Part shown: positions 40,702 to 50,439 of the stretch, piece by piece
Layout: the number at the start of each line of letters is the position of its first letter
Position numbering within the stretch: position 1 is the stretch's first letter
From: Aliirhizobium wenxiniae
GTDB taxonomy: Bacteria > Pseudomonadota > Alphaproteobacteria > Rhizobiales > Rhizobiaceae
Direction of reading: 5' to 3'
DNA length: 64,000 bases
Assembly: GCF_019511445.1 (NCBI RefSeq)
Contig: NZ_JAEUAN010000019.1
Coordinates: forward strand, 1-64,000
Made by a program: the position numbers and the translations under genes
The notes under the pieces: generated by a model
Database searches by the model: none
Told to the model about the DNA's origin: nothing
The model's input: only the letters and a program-made list of their open reading frames with translations

Positions 40702-41682
40702 GTGGCCTATACGACGTCACAGCCGCAGCTTGGCGGTTTCCTGTCCCGCCTCGGTTTTGGGAAAAGCGCGCGTAAAAAAAACGCCGTCGCGACGGAAGAA
40801 ATGAAGCGTGTGCAGTTCACCTCGCCCGTTCTGCCCTATCTGTTCCTTTTCCCGCAGCTCGCGGTGATCTTCATCTTTTTCTACTGGCCCTCGGTACAGG
40901 CGATGAACTCGTCCTTCTATCTTGAGGATCCGTTCGGCTTCGGCTCGACCTTCGTGGGCTTAAGCAATTACACCGATGTGATCTTCAGTTCCGAATATCA
41001 GTCGATCGCGCTGTTCACGGCCGTCTTCACCGTGCTCGTCACCTTCCTGTCGCTCTCGCTGGGATTGCTGCTCGCCGTCAAAGCCGACCGCGTCATCCGC
41101 GGAGCCTCGACCTACAAGACGCTGCTGATCGCCGTCTACGCCATCGCAGCCCCTGTTTCGGGCCTGATCGGCATGATGATCTTTGACCAGCATGTCGGCC
41201 CCTTCGTGAAGATGATGTCTTACTTCGGCTGGCACATGCAGGTGGGCCTCAACTATTACGACACAGCCTTCGCCATGACGGTTGTCGCCGTCTGGAAGCA
41301 GATTCCCTACAATTTCATCTTCTTCCTATCGGGCCTGCAGAATGTGCCGGTCTCCGTACGCGAAGCGGCGATGATCGACTGCCGCTCGGGCCTGCGCCGC
41401 TTCTGGACCGTCATCCTGCCGCTTCTGGCGCCGACCGCCTTCTTCCTGTTGACCATCAACGTCACCTACGCGCTGTTCGACACGTTCGGCATCATCGACG
41501 TCATGGTCAAGGACAAGCCCGCTAACAACCCGGTCACGCTGGTCTACAAGGTCTATGCCGATGGTTTCCGCGGCAATGATATCGGCGGCTCTTCGGCTCA
41601 GTCGGTCATCCTGATGATCGTCGTCTTCGTCCTCACCATCTTCCAGTTCCGCTTCATCGAGCGGCGCGTCCACTACAATTGA
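40702..41682 (+). CDS. ugpA: Glycerol-3-phosphate ABC transporter permease
   Basis: A 326-residue inner-membrane permease with six to seven helices. QFTSPVLPYLFLFPQLAVIF opens the membrane part, and the EAA loop reads SVREAAMIDCRSGLRRFW with RFWTVILPLLAP, the contact with the ATPase. The GTG at 40702 has GGGGAG upstream; the longer TTG start at 40681 is less likely. Partner of ugpE, ugpC and ugpB. Confidence 0.93.
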   Translation: MAYTTSQPQLGGFLSRLGFGKSARKKNAVATEEMKRVQFTSPVLPYLFLFPQLAVIFIFFYWPSVQAMNSSFYLEDPFGFGSTFVGLSNYTDVIFSSEYQSIALFTAVFTVLVTFLSLSLGLLLAVKADRVIRGASTYKTLLIAVYAIAAPVSGLIGMMIFDQHVGPFVKMMSYFGWHMQVGLNYYDTAFAMTVVAVWKQIPYNFIFFLSGLQNVPVSVREAAMIDCRSGLRRFWTVILPLLAPTAFFLLTINVTYALFDTFGIIDVMVKDKPANNPVTLVYKVYADGFRGNDIGGSSAQSVILMIVVFVLTIFQFRFIERRVHYN

Positions 41683-41694
41683 GAGGATAAGGCC

Positions 41695-42537
41695 ATGTAT
41701 CGAATACGGTTTACCGATCACCTCATCCTCATCCTCGGCGCACTGTTTCTCTGCATGCCGGTCGTAGTCGCCTTCATGACGTCTACCCACACGGCGGCAG
41801 ACATTCACAGCAATGGCCTGTCGCTTGCCTGGGGCGACAATTTCATAGCCACCTATGAGAAGGTTCTGACCCAGAAGGGTGGCTTTACCGGCGATATCAC
41901 CGGTGCCCGCATGGTGATGAATTCGCTGATCCTCGGCATCGGTTTTGCCGTCGGCAAGATCGTCCTGTCGATGATGGCCGCCTATGCCATCGTCTATTTC
42001 CGCTTCCCCATGGCGACGCTCTCTTTCTGGGTGATCTTCACCACCCTGCTTCTGCCGCTCGAAGTGCGCATCATGCCCTCCTATCAGGTCATGTCGGATC
42101 TCGGCCTCTTGAACAGCTACACGGGCCTCATCGTGCCGCTTCTGGCATCCGCCACCGGCACCTTCTACTTCCGCCAGTTCTTCAAGTCCGTGCCCGAGGA
42201 ACTGCTGGAAGCTGCCCGCATCGATGGCGCGGGTCCCTTCAAGTTCTTCATCGACATCCTGGTGCCGATCTCGCGCACCATGATCGCCGCCATCTTCATC
42301 ATCATGTTCGTCTATGGCTGGAACCAGTATCTCTGGCCGATGATGATGACGACCGACGAGAGCTTCTTCACGTTGATGCGCGGCATCAAATCCATCCTGC
42401 AGGTCTGGGTCGGCTCGAACATTCCCGATTACAACGAAGCATTTGCGCTGGCGGTTCTCGCCATGCTTCCGCCCGTGGCAATCGTGGTGATTTTCCAGAG
42501 CTGGTTCATCAAGGGCCTGACCGAAAGCGACAAGTAA
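41695..42537 (+). CDS. ugpE: Glycerol-3-phosphate ABC transporter permease
   Basis: A 280-residue permease with six helices. TGLIVPLLASATGTFYFRQF and the EAA loop SVPEELLEAARIDGAGPFKF are clear. It starts with MYRIRFTDHLILILGALFLC. It lies 12 bases after ugpA and forms the heterodimeric channel with it. Confidence 0.93.
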   Translation: MYRIRFTDHLILILGALFLCMPVVVAFMTSTHTAADIHSNGLSLAWGDNFIATYEKVLTQKGGFTGDITGARMVMNSLILGIGFAVGKIVLSMMAAYAIVYFRFPMATLSFWVIFTTLLLPLEVRIMPSYQVMSDLGLLNSYTGLIVPLLASATGTFYFRQFFKSVPEELLEAARIDGAGPFKFFIDILVPISRTMIAAIFIIMFVYGWNQYLWPMMMTTDESFFTLMRGIKSILQVWVGSNIPDYNEAFALAVLAMLPPVAIVVIFQSWFIKGLTESDK

Positions 42538-42548
42538 GGAACGATAAA

Positions 42549-43646
42549 ATGGCCGCGATCGACATCAGCAGCGTTGGCAAGATCTATACCGGCGGCGTCC
42601 GTGCCGTCACCGATATCAATCTCGACATCAGGGACGGCGAATTCATCGTCCTGGTCGGCCCATCGGGCTGCGGCAAGTCCACGCTTCTGCGCATGGTCGC
42701 AGGCCTGGAGGACATTTCCGAAGGCACGGTGAAGATCGGTGACCGCGTGGTCAACCAGGTCGAACCGGCCGACCGTGACATCGCCATGGTGTTCCAGAAC
42801 TATGCGCTCTACCCGCATATGACGGTGCGCCAGAACCTCGAATACGGGTTGAAGAACCGCAAGACGCCGAAGGCCGAGATCGATGCGCGTGTGGCGGAAG
42901 CCGCCCGCATGCTGGAAATCACCCAGTATCTCGATCGCAAGCCGCGTGCGCTTTCCGGCGGCCAGCGCCAGCGCGTCGCCATGGGCCGCGCCATTGTCCG
43001 CAAGCCGGCTGCCTTCCTGTTCGACGAGCCGCTGTCGAACCTCGATGCCAAGCTGCGTGTTTCCATGCGCGGCGAGATCAAGCGCCTGCAGCGCCGCCTC
43101 GGTACGACTTCGATCTACGTCACCCACGACCAGCTCGAAGCGATGACGCTTGCCGATCGCCTTGTCGTCCTCAACGGCGGAAAGATCGAGCAGGTCGGCT
43201 CGCCGCTCGATGTCTATCACACACCGGCCTCGACTTTCGTGGCAAGCTTCATCGGCTCTCCGGCGATGAACCTCGTCAAGGCGGAACTGCAGGGTGACAG
43301 GCTCGCGATCGGTCCGTCGCAGATCTCGCTGAACGGCTACGCTCCGACATCCGGTGCCGTCACCGTCGGCCTGCGCGCCGAAGACCTGCGCGTGGTATCG
43401 TCCGCTGATGGCATGCCGTTCACCGTCGAATATGTCGAGGAACTCGGCTCGCAGCGTCTTGCTCATGGCCTGGTCGGCGATCAGGCGATCACCATCGCGC
43501 TCTCCGGCGAAGCCGAGATTTCCGACAACATGCGGATCGCCGTCGATCCCTCCAAGCTGCACTTCTTCGATGCCGAGACAGGCAAGCGTCTGGACGCACA
43601 TGCACCCGCAAAAGCCACCGTATCAGTGGCCGAACCGGTCGCCTGA
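42549..43646 (+). CDS. ugpC: Glycerol-3-phosphate ABC transporter ATPase
   Basis: A 365-residue ATP-binding subunit of the MalK/UgpC class. Walker A is VGPSGCGKSTLLR, the signature is ALSGGQRQRVAMGR and Walker B is AFLFDEPLSNLDAKL. The C-terminal TOBE domain carries the regulatory part (VGLRAEDLRVV). It powers uptake. It lies 11 bases after ugpE. Confidence 0.95.
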   Translation: MAAIDISSVGKIYTGGVRAVTDINLDIRDGEFIVLVGPSGCGKSTLLRMVAGLEDISEGTVKIGDRVVNQVEPADRDIAMVFQNYALYPHMTVRQNLEYGLKNRKTPKAEIDARVAEAARMLEITQYLDRKPRALSGGQRQRVAMGRAIVRKPAAFLFDEPLSNLDAKLRVSMRGEIKRLQRRLGTTSIYVTHDQLEAMTLADRLVVLNGGKIEQVGSPLDVYHTPASTFVASFIGSPAMNLVKAELQGDRLAIGPSQISLNGYAPTSGAVTVGLRAEDLRVVSSADGMPFTVEYVEELGSQRLAHGLVGDQAITIALSGEAEISDNMRIAVDPSKLHFFDAETGKRLDAHAPAKATVSVAEPVA

Positions 43647-43674
43647 AGCGCCGGATCTACGTGAGTTTGATCTG

Positions 43675-43710
43675 TGCGGTCGGGATTGTTCCCGGCCGCA
43701 TTGCTTTCGG
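43675..43710 (+). terminator. Terminator-like hairpin of the ugp operon
   Basis: TGCGGTCGGGA pairs with TCCCGGCCGCA over 11 positions (one G-T) with a four-base loop. TTGCTTTC follows, a poor T-run. It lies 28 bases after ugpC and before gshB. Confidence 0.6.
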
Positions 43711-43775
43711 GCCTATGCCATCCTAAATCAGGCAAGCTTGGAATTCAGGCGGCATCTTTATCGGGGACGAAACTC

Positions 43776-44726
43776 ATGGCGCATGTTCGCAAGGTCGCAA
43801 TCCAGATGGACCATATTTCCAGCATCAACATTGCTGGCGATTCCACCTTCGCAATGACCTTGGAGGCCCAATCCCGCGGCTACGAGCTTTTCCACTACAC
43901 GCCCGACCGCCTGACAATGCGCGACGGCAAGATCTTTGCCGCCGTAGAGCCGCTGCAGGTTCGCGACATCAAGGGCGATCATTTCACTCTCGGCGACAAG
44001 CAGCGCGTCGATCTCTCGCAGATGGACGTCGTGCTCCTGCGTCAGGATCCGCCCTTCGACATGGGCTATATCACCTCCACCCATCTTCTGGAGCGCATCC
44101 ACCCCAAGACGCTTGTTGTCAACGACCCGGCATGGGTGCGTAACTCGCCGGAAAAGATTTTCGTCACCGAATTCGCCGACCTGATGCCGCCGACGCTGAT
44201 CTCGCGTGACCCCGAAGAAATCGCTGCGTTCCGCCAGGAGCTGGGCGACATCATCCTCAAGCCGCTTTACGGCAATGGCGGCGCCGGCGTCTTCCATTCC
44301 GCCCGTGACGATCGCAACTTCACCTCGCTTCTGGAAATGTTCGGCCAGATGTATCGCGGCGAGCCCTATATCGCGCAGGGCTATCTGAAAGAGGTCCGCA
44401 AGGGCGACAAGCGCATCCTTCTCGTCGATGGCGAGCCGGTGGGCGCAATCAACCGCGTACCGGCGGAAACCGATAGCCGCTCCAACATGCATGTCGGCGG
44501 CCGCGCCGAACCGACCGAACTGACGACGCGCGAAAAGGAAATCTGCGCCCGTATCGGACCCGCTCTGCGTGAGCGCGGCTTCATCTTCGTCGGCATCGAC
44601 GTGATCGGCGACTACATGACCGAGATCAACGTGACTTCGCCTACCGGCATCCGCGAAGTGAAAAAGTTCGGCGGTGCCGATGTCGCGAGCCTGATGTGGG
44701 ATGCGATCGAAGCCAAGCTCAACTGA
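43776..44726 (+). CDS. gshB: Glutathione synthetase
   Basis: A 316-residue ATP-grasp ligase joining gamma-glutamylcysteine and glycine. MAHVRKVAIQMDHISSINIA starts it; the ATP site includes IILKPLYGNGGAGVFHS, and NVTSPTGIREVKKFGG near the end is the small loop signature. The ATG at 43776 is the first that fits the family. The yraN-gshB order is common, here with ugpBAEC between them. Confidence 0.95.
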   Translation: MAHVRKVAIQMDHISSINIAGDSTFAMTLEAQSRGYELFHYTPDRLTMRDGKIFAAVEPLQVRDIKGDHFTLGDKQRVDLSQMDVVLLRQDPPFDMGYITSTHLLERIHPKTLVVNDPAWVRNSPEKIFVTEFADLMPPTLISRDPEEIAAFRQELGDIILKPLYGNGGAGVFHSARDDRNFTSLLEMFGQMYRGEPYIAQGYLKEVRKGDKRILLVDGEPVGAINRVPAETDSRSNMHVGGRAEPTELTTREKEICARIGPALRERGFIFVGIDVIGDYMTEINVTSPTGIREVKKFGGADVASLMWDAIEAKLN

Positions 44727-44751
44727 GTTTCATCCCACCATTTGAAGAAAG

Positions 44752-44777
44752 AGGCGCCTTAACCGGCGCCTTTTTTG
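44752..44777 (+). terminator. Rho-independent terminator of gshB
   Basis: AGGCGCC and GGCGCCT form a perfect 7-bp stem around TTAACC and six T follow. It starts 25 bases after gshB. Confidence 0.92.
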
Positions 44778-44903
44778 TTCCGTTTGTTCGATTTTTGTTC
44801 TTGTCTAAATTTGCATGACGTGTCAGCTTATGGTTGTGGTGGCGCGAAGGCAGGCCGTGGGGGCAGGGCCATCGTGCGGACCTCATCTCGGGGAGCGAAT
44901 GGC

Positions 44904-46439
44904 ATGGTTTCACGCGTCAGTACCATTGCATTCCAGGGCATAGAAGGTGTGCCGGTCGATGTTCAGGTCATGGTTGGGCCGGGCAAGATGGGCATGCATA
45001 TCGTCGGCCTGCCGGACAAGGCGGTTGCAGAAAGCCGCGAGCGGGTGCAGGCCGCACTCCACGCCTCCGGCCTCGCCATGCCGGCAAAGAAGGTAACCGT
45101 CAATCTTGCGCCCGCCGACCTGCCGAAAGAGGGCTCGCATTTCGATCTCGCCATAGCACTTGGGTTGATGACAGCACTCGGCGCCATTCCGGGCGATGCC
45201 GTGTCCGATCATGTCGTCATCGGTGAATTGAACCTCGACGGCACGCTGGCGGCGGTCGCCGGTGCGCTTCCGGCCGCGATCAGCGCCAATGCCGTCGGCA
45301 AGGGCTTGATCTGCCCGGCAGACAGCGGCGCGGAGGCTGCATGGGCCGGGCCGGATGTCGATATCATCGCGCCGCGCAGCCTGATCGCGCTCGCCAATCA
45401 TTTTCGCGGCACGCAGGTCATCTCGCGTCCGCAACCGGCCATCCGCGCGCTTCCCGCCAACCTGCCGGATCTGTCCGAGATCAAGGGACAGGAAAGCGCC
45501 AAGCGCGCCTTGGAAGTCGCGGCGGCCGGCGGCCATAATCTGCTTTTCGTCGGTCCTCCGGGATCAGGCAAGTCGATGCTAGCCGCACGGCTTCCCTCCA
45601 TCCTGCCGCCGCTTTCGGCCGCCGAATTGCTGGAAGTGTCGATGATCCATTCGATCGCCGGCCAGCTATCGGGCGGCAAGCTCTCTGACCGTCGGCCCTA
45701 TCGCACTCCCCATCATTCGGCGACCATGGCGGCGCTTGTCGGTGGAGGCCTGCGGGCCAAGCCGGGCGAGGCGTCGCTTGCCCATCACGGCGTCCTGTTT
45801 CTTGATGAATTTCCGGAATTCTCGCCCCAGGTGCTGGATGCCCTGCGCCAACCGCTGGAAACCGGCGAATGCGTCATCGCCCGTGCCAATCACCGGGTTT
45901 CCTATCCGGCCAGCATCCAGCTCGTGGCGGCCATGAACCCGTGCCGCTGCGGCATGGCGGGCGAGCCCGGCCACTCCTGCGCCAGAGGTCCGCGCTGTGC
46001 GGCCGATTACCAGGCGCGCATTTCCGCTCCGCTGATGGATCGTATCGATATCCGCATCGATGTGCCGGCAGTGTCCGCCTCGGATCTTATCCGGCCGGCA
46101 CCGGCTGAAAGCAGTGCCGATGTCGCCAGACGCGTTCATGCAGCCAGAGAATTGCAGCAGGATCGATATCTCGCGGCAGGCCTGTCAGGTCCGCTCACCA
46201 ATGCCCGTTGCTCTACAGCGCTGATCGAAAAGGTGGCGGAACCCGATCCATCCGGCCTGCAATTGCTGAGGGATGCGGCGGAGAAACTGAAATTCTCTGC
46301 CCGCGGATATCATCGGGTGTTGAAAGTGGCCCGCACGCTCGCCGATCTCGACGGCAAGCCGACCGTCGGCCGGCTGCATCTGGCAGAAGCGATTTCCTAC
46401 CGCATGGCCAGCGAGCGGCTGGCCATCGCAGCGGCTTGA
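44904..46439 (+). CDS. comM: YifB/ComM-family AAA+ Mg-chelatase-like protein
   Basis: A 511-residue protein. The N-terminal Lon-like substrate domain (GVPVDVQVMVGPGKMG, VGLPDKAVAESRERV) is followed by the AAA+ core: Walker A LLFVGPPGSGKSMLAARL, Walker B GVLFLDEFPEF, and a zinc-like C-rich stretch PCRCGMAGEPGHSC. ComM is a branch-migration helicase for integrating transformed DNA. Length and motifs are standard. GGGGAG lies before the ATG. Confidence 0.93.
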   Translation: MVSRVSTIAFQGIEGVPVDVQVMVGPGKMGMHIVGLPDKAVAESRERVQAALHASGLAMPAKKVTVNLAPADLPKEGSHFDLAIALGLMTALGAIPGDAVSDHVVIGELNLDGTLAAVAGALPAAISANAVGKGLICPADSGAEAAWAGPDVDIIAPRSLIALANHFRGTQVISRPQPAIRALPANLPDLSEIKGQESAKRALEVAAAGGHNLLFVGPPGSGKSMLAARLPSILPPLSAAELLEVSMIHSIAGQLSGGKLSDRRPYRTPHHSATMAALVGGGLRAKPGEASLAHHGVLFLDEFPEFSPQVLDALRQPLETGECVIARANHRVSYPASIQLVAAMNPCRCGMAGEPGHSCARGPRCAADYQARISAPLMDRIDIRIDVPAVSASDLIRPAPAESSADVARRVHAARELQQDRYLAAGLSGPLTNARCSTALIEKVAEPDPSGLQLLRDAAEKLKFSARGYHRVLKVARTLADLDGKPTVGRLHLAEAISYRMASERLAIAAA

Positions 46440-46449
46440 GGGGTTACGG

Positions 46450-47415
46450 TTAGCCGCCCAAGCCTTCGAACAGTGCGGTCGAAAGATAACGCTCTGCGAA
46501 GGAGGGGATGATAACGACGATCGTCTTGCCGGCATTTTCCGGACGACTGCCCACTTCGATGGCTGCCTTCAGCGCGGCACCGGAAGAGATGCCGACCGGC
46601 ACGCCTTCGAGAGCGGCCACATGGCGTGCCGTTTCCAATGCGTCGGTGCTGGCAACCGTGACGATCTCGTCATAGATCTTGGTGTCGAGAATTTTCGGCG
46701 CAAAACCCGCACCAATGCCCTGGATCTTGTGCGGACCGGGCTCGCCTCCGGAAAGCACCGGCGATTCCTTCGGCTCGACGGCAATGACCTTGAGGTCGGG
46801 CTTGCGGCCCTTCAGCACCTGGCCGACGCCGGTAATCGTGCCACCGGTGCCGATGCCTGCAATGAAGATATCGACCTTGCCGTCCGTATCGTTCCAGATC
46901 TCCTCGGCCGTCGTCTTGCGATGGATTTCCGGGTTGGCCGGGTTTTCGAACTGCTGCGGAATGATTGCATCGGGCAGCGTGGCGGCAAGCTCCTCCGCCT
47001 TGGCGATTGCGCCCTTCATGCCCTTGGGGCCTTCGGTCAGCACCAGTTCGGCACCGAGAAGCGCCAGCATCTTGCGCCGTTCGACGGACATGGTTTCCGG
47101 CATGGTCAGGATCAGCTTGTAACCCTTCGCGGCTGCCGCAAAGGCAAGCGCGATGCCGGTATTGCCCGAAGTCGGCTCGACAAGCGTGGTTTTGCCGGGC
47201 GCGATCTTGCCCTGCGCTTCCAGGCTCTCGATCATCGCGACGCCGATACGGTCTTTCACGGAGGCGATCGGATTGAAGAATTCGAGCTTGGCGAGAATAG
47301 TGGCCTTCACGCCCTTTTCCTTCGCCAGCTTGTCCAGCTTCACGAGCGGCGTATCGCCGATCGTTTCGGTGATCGAGGAATAGATGCGGCCACGGCCCAG
47401 CTTCTTGTCCGACAT
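46450..47415 (-). CDS. cysK: Cysteine synthase A
   Basis: A 321-residue PLP enzyme making cysteine from O-acetylserine and sulphide. The PLP lysine is in FFNPIASVKDRIGVAM, the substrate loop is TLVEPTSGNTGIALAF and the phosphate loop GIGTGGTITGVGQ. The upstream region carries a 21-bp perfect hairpin. It is convergent with comM. Confidence 0.96.
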   Translation of the reverse strand: MSDKKLGRGRIYSSITETIGDTPLVKLDKLAKEKGVKATILAKLEFFNPIASVKDRIGVAMIESLEAQGKIAPGKTTLVEPTSGNTGIALAFAAAAKGYKLILTMPETMSVERRKMLALLGAELVLTEGPKGMKGAIAKAEELAATLPDAIIPQQFENPANPEIHRKTTAEEIWNDTDGKVDIFIAGIGTGGTITGVGQVLKGRKPDLKVIAVEPKESPVLSGGEPGPHKIQGIGAGFAPKILDTKIYDEIVTVASTDALETARHVAALEGVPVGISSGAALKAAIEVGSRPENAGKTIVVIIPSFAERYLSTALFEGLGG

Positions 47416-47481
47416 TGTCGTTTCTCCACGAGAGCGCCGTGCGTCCGAATGGACGCACAAAGGACGCTCGATGTCTCTAAA

Positions 47482-47526
47482 TTCACGCATCAGGCTTTCC
47501 GATTTTCGGAAAGCCTGATGCGTGAA
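47482..47526. repeat. Perfect 21-bp inverted repeat with 3-base loop
   Basis: Left arm 47482-47502 and right arm 47506-47526 are exact reverse complements; the loop is TTT. Each arm contains the core GCATCAGGCTTTCC. It lies 67 bases upstream of the cysK start codon and 172 bases after the dut stop. No T-run follows on the minus strand. It may be a leader hairpin, an operator, or the remnant of a small mobile repeat. Confidence 0.85.
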
Positions 47527-47697
47527 ACAGGTGACCGAAAAATAGTGCCCGACAGGGGAAGAGGCGAGGATGTTTTTCTCTTATCGCATCGAAAAAACGC
47601 GAAATATCCTTCTCTCAATAAGCTGAATGGCGCAATGCCATGCTGCAAAAGAAGCGATCTTGACAGCTATCAATGCCGGCGCGGGCGGAAAGCGGCG

Positions 47698-48168
47698 TTA
47701 GACCCCTGTCGAACCGAAGCCGCCTGCACCGCGCACGGTCTCAGTCACTTCGCTGATTTCGGCCACACGCACTTGCGTTACCGGCGCAATCACCATCTGG
47801 GCAATCCGCATGCCGCGGGTGATGACGAAATCCTCCTCACCGAGATTGATCAGCAGCACCTTCACTTCGCCGCGATAGTCGCTGTCGATCGTGCCGGGCG
47901 TGTTGAGGCAGGTGATCCCATTTTTGAAGGCGAGGCCGGAGCGCGGACGGATCTGCGCCTCGAAGCCCGCCGGCACCTCGAAGATGAAGCCGGTTGGCAC
48001 CAAAGCTCGCTTGCCCGGAGCAAGCGTCAATGGTTCGGCGTCGGTTACGGCGGCACGAAGATCCATGCCGGCAGCACCAGCGGTTTCATAGGAGGGCAGC
48101 TCCAGTCCAGTGCCATTTTCCAGGCGGACGAGATTGAGCTTGGGCGAAGAAGATGTGTGAGCGTTCAT
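47698..48168 (-). CDS. dut: dUTP diphosphatase
   Basis: A 156-residue trimeric dUTPase. The five motifs are visible: MDLRAA (I), RPRSGLA (II), NTPGTIDSDYRGEVKV (III, catalytic Asp/Tyr), RIAQMVIAP (IV) and RGAGGFGSTG (V). It removes dUTP to prevent uracil in DNA. The ATG at 48168 starts MNAHTSSSPKLNLVRLEN. It is divergent from prfC. Confidence 0.95.
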   Translation of the reverse strand: MNAHTSSSPKLNLVRLENGTGLELPSYETAGAAGMDLRAAVTDAEPLTLAPGKRALVPTGFIFEVPAGFEAQIRPRSGLAFKNGITCLNTPGTIDSDYRGEVKVLLINLGEEDFVITRGMRIAQMVIAPVTQVRVAEISEVTETVRGAGGFGSTGV

Positions 48169-48267
48169 CCCTTCATTAGCCCGGTCGTGGCAGCCGGGGT
48201 CAAACACGAATTGAAACTTATCCACTAAGTCGCTAGATACGCGGCAACTCGAAGGATTGTTGCTCAT

Positions 48268-49848
48268 ATGGCCGAAACTCTGGCAGAGGCGGTTTCCCGC
48301 CGCCGTACATTTGCGATCATCGCCCACCCGGATGCGGGCAAGACGACGCTGACCGAAAAGCTGCTTCTGTTCGGCGGTGCCATCCAGCTCGCGGGCGAGG
48401 TCAAGGCTAAGAAGGACCGCATCCAGACGCGGTCCGACTGGATGAAGATCGAGCGCGAGCGTGGCATCTCGGTCGTCACCTCGGTGATGACCTTTGAATA
48501 TAATGACAAGGTCTTCAATATTCTCGATACGCCGGGTCACGAAGACTTCGCCGACGACACCTATCGCACCCTGACGGCGGTGGATGCCGCCATCATGGTC
48601 ATCGACGCCGCCAAGGGTATCGAGCCGCGTACGCTGAAACTTTTCGAAGTCTGCCGCATGCGCGATATCCCGATCATCACCTTCGTTAACAAGATGGACC
48701 GCGAAAGCCGCGACATCTTTGAAATCCTGGACGAGGTGGAAGAGAAGCTGGCGCTCGATACCGCTCCGATCACCTGGCCGATCGGCCGCTCCAAGAGCTT
48801 CTGCGGCTCCTATCACCTTGCCGAAAACAAGGTGCGCGGCCCCGATAGCGAAGAGGCAGTCTCTGTCAACGGCCCTCAGGCCGCGATGGATCGACTGCCG
48901 GAAAACGAGCGTGCCGCCTTCGTCGAAGAGGTGGAACTGGCGCTCGAAGCCTGCCGCCCGTTCGATCGTCAGGCCTTTCTCGAAGGCCATATGACGCCGG
49001 TCTTCTTCGGCTCGGCACTGCGCAATTTTGGTGTACGCGATCTGATCAATGCGCTCGGTGACTTCGCTCCGCCGCCGCGCGACCAGGTTGCCGATATCCG
49101 CACCGTTCATGCCGCCGAAGACAAGATGACGGCCTTCGTCTTCAAGATCCAGGCGAACATGGATCCGAACCATCGCGACCGTATCGCTTTCGCACGCATC
49201 TGCTCCGGCAAGCTGGAGCGCGGCATGAAGGCAAGGCTCGCCCGCACCGGCAAGCAGCTCGGCCTCACCGCACCGCAATTCTTCTTCGCCTCGCAGCGCC
49301 ATATCGCAGATACGGCTTACGCGGGTGACGTCGTCGGCATTCCCAACCACGGCACGCTGCGTATCGGCGACACGCTGACCGAAGGGGAATCGCTGGTCTT
49401 CCAAGGCGTCCCGAACTTCTCGCCGGAAATCCTCCGCCGCGTGCGGCTGGGTGATGCGATGAAGGCGAAGAAGCTGAAGGAAGCCTTGCAGCAGATGGCC
49501 GAAGAAGGCGTCGTGCAGCTCTTCCAGCCGGAAGACGGTTCGCCCGCCATCGTCGGCGTCGTCGGTGCGCTACAGCTCGACGTGTTGAAGGAACGGCTTT
49601 CGGCGGAATACAGCCTGCCGGTCAGTTTCGAAATGTCACGATTCTCGGTCTGCCGCTGGATCTCGTCGGACAACAAGGCGGATCTGGAAAAATTCGTCAC
49701 CGTCAAGCGCGGCGATATCGCCCGCGATCTCGATGGCGATCCGGTCTTCCTGGCGCAGGATGCCTTTTCGCTTCGTTACGAGGCCGAGCGTTATCCGTCG
49801 ATCAAGATGGCCGCCATTAAGGAATATCACGTCGCCAAGGCGGCGTGA
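48268..49848 (+). CDS. prfC: Peptide chain release factor 3
   Basis: A 526-residue GTPase that recycles RF1 and RF2 from the ribosome. G1 is IIAHPDAGKTTLTEKLL, G3 is DTPGHEDFADDTY and G4 is TFVNKMDRESRD. Long RF3 C-terminal domains with CRWISSDNKADLEKF follow. Length is standard. It is divergent from dut with a 99-base gap. Confidence 0.96.
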   Translation: MAETLAEAVSRRRTFAIIAHPDAGKTTLTEKLLLFGGAIQLAGEVKAKKDRIQTRSDWMKIERERGISVVTSVMTFEYNDKVFNILDTPGHEDFADDTYRTLTAVDAAIMVIDAAKGIEPRTLKLFEVCRMRDIPIITFVNKMDRESRDIFEILDEVEEKLALDTAPITWPIGRSKSFCGSYHLAENKVRGPDSEEAVSVNGPQAAMDRLPENERAAFVEEVELALEACRPFDRQAFLEGHMTPVFFGSALRNFGVRDLINALGDFAPPPRDQVADIRTVHAAEDKMTAFVFKIQANMDPNHRDRIAFARICSGKLERGMKARLARTGKQLGLTAPQFFFASQRHIADTAYAGDVVGIPNHGTLRIGDTLTEGESLVFQGVPNFSPEILRRVRLGDAMKAKKLKEALQQMAEEGVVQLFQPEDGSPAIVGVVGALQLDVLKERLSAEYSLPVSFEMSRFSVCRWISSDNKADLEKFVTVKRGDIARDLDGDPVFLAQDAFSLRYEAERYPSIKMAAIKEYHVAKAA

Positions 49849-49854
49849 TATCGG

Positions 49855-50439
49855 TCAGTCGATCTTCAGCTCCGACCTGCCGCTCGTCAGGTCGGAGACC
49901 AGTCGCGAGACGGCCTCAACCTCCGCTTCAGGAACCCGAAGCACAAGGTCGGCCCCGGTTGCGGTAAACTGCTCCTCGGCAATGGTAAGATCCGTGATCG
50001 CCTGAAGCCGCGCCTTCACGCGCGCCAAATCTGAAAAGTCGATCCGCACGAACCCTTCGACGGATGGCTTCAGCTCGATCATCGGCGCGCTTCGCAGGCA
50101 ACCCGCCGCCGTGCCGCCATAGGCGCGCACCAGCCCGCCGCTGCCGAGCAATATCCCGCCGAACCAGCGGGTGACGATCACCACGACATTGTCGAGCGAC
50201 TGGCCGTCGATTGAGGCAAGGATCGGTTTTCCGGCGGTTCCGCTCGGCTCCCCGTCATCGGAAAACCGATAGGCCGCTCCGATCCGCCATGCCCAGCAGT
50301 TGTGATTGGCACCGGCGTCGGAATGCGTTGCGATGGCGGCCTTCGCTTCCTCTTCGGTCGCGACGGCAAGCGCGATCGCCAGAAACCGGCTTTTCTTGAT
50401 GATCTGCTCGAATGTGGCGGTTTGCTCTAGCTGGAACAT
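49855..50439 (-). CDS. YigZ/IMPACT-family protein
   Basis: A 194-residue protein with the IMPACT N-terminal domain: NHNCWAWRIG, RFSDDGEPSGTAGKPIL and VIVTRWFGGILLGSGGLVRA are the signatures. The C-terminal DUF1949-like domain follows. In eukaryotes IMPACT inhibits GCN2; the bacterial role is not known. It is convergent with prfC, six bases apart. Confidence 0.92.
   Translation of the reverse strand: MFQLEQTATFEQIIKKSRFLAIALAVATEEEAKAAIATHSDAGANHNCWAWRIGAAYRFSDDGEPSGTAGKPILASIDGQSLDNVVVIVTRWFGGILLGSGGLVRAYGGTAAGCLRSAPMIELKPSVEGFVRIDFSDLARVKARLQAITDLTIAEEQFTATGADLVLRVPEAEVEAVSRLVSDLTSGRSELKID

Noticed and set aside
40775..40783. A-run near the start of ugpA
   Set aside because: It encodes Lys-Lys-Asn in a conserved permease with no sign of frameshifting.
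43647..43775. Upstream extension of gshB
   Set aside because: The longer frame runs through the terminator-like hairpin and lacks family similarity.
48169..49404. Extended dut frame running under prfC
   Set aside because: The frame is simply open antisense to prfC; dUTPase similarity starts only at 48168.
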